Of a stretch of 64,000 nt of DNA, positions 59,273-64,000 are shown piece by piece. The stretch comes from Actinoplanes oblitus (lineage in GTDB: Bacteria; Actinomycetota; Actinomycetes; Mycobacteriales; Micromonosporaceae). Positions within the stretch are counted from its first letter, which is position 1. The number at the start of each line of letters is the position of its first letter. Made by a program: the position numbers and the translations under genes. The stretch lies in assembly GCF_030252345.1 (NCBI RefSeq), contig NZ_CP126980.1, positions 7,269,501 to 7,333,500 on the forward strand, written 5' to 3'. Below the pieces are notes generated by a model. It made no database searches and had not been told where the DNA came from. It saw only the letters and a list, made by a program, of their open reading frames with translations.

Positions 59273-60616
59273 TCAGCCGCGCGGGCTCCACCGCTGGTTG
59301 GCGCCGCCGTTGCAGGCCCACAGGATCAGCCGGGTGCCGTTCGCGGTGCCGGCACCGTTGGCGTCCAGGCACAGTCCGGACTGCTGGCCGGTGACGGTGC
59401 CGTTCGCGTTGACGTTCCACTGCTGGTTCGCCTGGCCGTTGCAGTCCCAGATGATCACCGCGGTGCCGTTGGCGGTGCCCTGGCCGTTCGCGTCGAGGCA
59501 CTTGGTGCCGTACACCTGCAGCTGCCGTCCGGAGGTGTAGGTCCAGCGCTGGCCGGCCGCGCCCGAGCAGTCCCAGAGCTGGACCTGGGTGCCGTTGGCG
59601 GTCGAGGAGTTCGGCACGTCGGCGCACCGGCCGGACTGCTCGCCCACCAGCTGCTGGGCGCCGCCGGGCGGAGGCGAGCTGGGCGGGGTGCTGCTGCCGA
59701 ACTGGGTGAAGAAGTTCCAGACGACGCCGGAGGTCCAGGTCTGCCAGCCGTCACAGGTGCAGCCGTCGCGCGGGCCGGGATCGTGGCCGGCGCCGTCGAA
59801 GGCCGCCCAGACCACCGGGTAACCGGCGCGGCATCCGGAGTACCCGGTGACGATGTGGGTGAGGCTGCCGTAGGCGGGCTCCGGCGGGTTCTGCGGGGTG
59901 CAGCCGTTGGCGCGGACGAAGGTGTCGCGCAGGGCCCGGCCGCTGGCGATGGGCAGCACGTTGTCCCGGATGCCGTGCAGTCCGATGTAGGCCACCGGCT
60001 GGGTGCCGCCGCCGCAGCCGCTGAGGTTGCCGCCGGAGTAGACGGCGACGGCACGGAAGACGGTGGGCCGGGCGCAGGCCAGCGCGTAGCTCATGGCGCC
60101 GCCGTAGCTGAAGCCCGAGGAGAAGATCTGTGCGGTGTCGACGCACAGACCGGCCTCGAGCTGGCGGAGCATGTCGTCGACGAAGGTGATGTCCTGACCG
60201 CCGGAGTTGGCCCAGCCGTTGTTGATGCCCTGCGGTGCCACGAAGATGGTTCCGTTGCCGGCGGCGTCGGCGAGCCGTCGCAGCCCGTAGTACGACCAGT
60301 TGTAGCCGTCGGTCCCACCGGAGTCGACGTCGCCGGCGGTGCCGCCGTTCCAGTGGAAGCCGAAGACCAGCCGGTACGCGTGGTTGTTGTCGTAGCCGGC
60401 CGGCACCCGCAGGATGTAGCCGCGGTTCCGACCGCTGCTGGTGATCGTGTGGCTGCCGCTGGCCAGCGTGGGAGCCCTGCCGCAGCCGGCGGTCGGCGCC
60501 GCGGCCCCGGTGTTCGCCGCCCCGGCGAACGCGCCGCTCGGTAAGGTGCCGGCGAGGGCGAGGACTATCGCCGCGCTGATCGCGGTAGCCACGATGGCGA
60601 GTCTTTTCCGCACCAT
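59273..60616 (-). CDS. Secreted CE1-like esterase with ricin-B lectin domain
   Basis: 447 residues. Signal peptide (RLAIVATAISAAIVLALAG), then an alpha/beta hydrolase of the feruloyl/acetylxylan esterase or PHB-depolymerase family: YILRVPAGYDNNHAYRLVFGFHWNGG, nucleophile GFSYGGAMS, and His near AAFDGAGHDPG. A proline-serine linker leads to a ricin lectin of about 125 residues. Start ATG 60616 follows AAGGAG. First gene of the minus-strand polysaccharide operon. Confidence 0.88.
   Translation of the reverse strand: MVRKRLAIVATAISAAIVLALAGTLPSGAFAGAANTGAAAPTAGCGRAPTLASGSHTITSSGRNRGYILRVPAGYDNNHAYRLVFGFHWNGGTAGDVDSGGTDGYNWSYYGLRRLADAAGNGTIFVAPQGINNGWANSGGQDITFVDDMLRQLEAGLCVDTAQIFSSGFSYGGAMSYALACARPTVFRAVAVYSGGNLSGCGGGTQPVAYIGLHGIRDNVLPIASGRALRDTFVRANGCTPQNPPEPAYGSLTHIVTGYSGCRAGYPVVWAAFDGAGHDPGPRDGCTCDGWQTWTSGVVWNFFTQFGSSTPPSSPPPGGAQQLVGEQSGRCADVPNSSTANGTQVQLWDCSGAAGQRWTYTSGRQLQVYGTKCLDANGQGTANGTAVIIWDCNGQANQQWNVNANGTVTGQQSGLCLDANGAGTANGTRLILWACNGGANQRWSPRG

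Positions 60617-64000
<3,384 letters not shown>

Overview
The window looks like chromosomal DNA of a high-GC actinomycete, most likely a Micromonosporaceae member close to Actinoplanes. This is inferred from base composition, GTG/ATGA-coupled operons, the glycopeptide-type NRPS and the many secreted ricin-lectin carbohydrate enzymes. No 16S or other marker gene is present, so the genus is not proven.

Region 1 (1-24.3 kb, all minus strand) is a seven-module NRPS split over four tightly packed genes. They are A-T-C-A-T-E (modules 1-2), C-A-T (module 3), C-A-T-E/C-A-T-E/C-A-T (modules 4-6) and C-A... (module 7, running off the left edge). Pocket residues read by eye give Hpg-Tyr-?-Hpg-Hpg-Tyr-Dpg, the plan of a teicoplanin/A47934-type glycopeptide. 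Module 3 has a pocket I do not recognise. An O-methyltransferase follows (24.7-25.7 kb). Both the first NRPS gene and the methyltransferase are preceded by GTCCAA-N17-TTGGAC boxes, the site type bound by StrR-family glycopeptide activators such as Bbr. That regulator, MbtH, the P450s, tailoring enzymes and precursor genes must lie outside the window.

Region 2 (25.9-44.1 kb) is an unusually large glycopeptide self-resistance island. It holds vanY, vanRS, vanHAX, a second stand-alone vanH, two murF paralogues, a vanZ-like gene, a divergent Ddl-like ATP-grasp protein, a phytanoyl-CoA-dioxygenase-family oxygenase, a beta-lactamase-fold protein, a Dyp peroxidase and a secreted beta-propeller. Seven promoters in this island carry the same ungapped 39-bp element: an 11-bp-phased direct repeat TATCG-N6-TATCG, then AAAA, CATACG and GGCAAC. 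In all seven a start codon lies exactly 23-24 nt after it. I read this as the VanR operator/promoter cassette. At both murF genes that position is occupied by a 13-residue leader ORF (MNFH...) whose TGA overlaps the murF ATG. A third copy of the cassette drives a 39-codon leader, a decayed murF 5' fragment and then the oxygenase gene. Together these would switch peptidoglycan precursors to D-Ala-D-Lac (VanH, VanA), remove D-Ala-D-Ala (VanX, VanY) and supply a dedicated MurF to load the depsipeptide.

Region 3 (44.2-52.5 kb) is ordinary chromosome: glutathione peroxidase, the cydABDC cytochrome bd operon, a universal stress protein and a FadR-type GntR regulator. Region 4 (52.5-64 kb) is a polysaccharide-utilisation locus. 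It has a six-gene minus-strand operon (CE1-like esterase with ricin lectin, beta-helix protein with ricin lectin, sugar-binding lipoprotein, two permeases, enolase-superfamily enzyme) and, divergently, a GH59-like galactosidase with ricin lectin and a further secreted lectin cut by the right edge. No tRNA, rRNA, CRISPR array or insertion sequence was seen.
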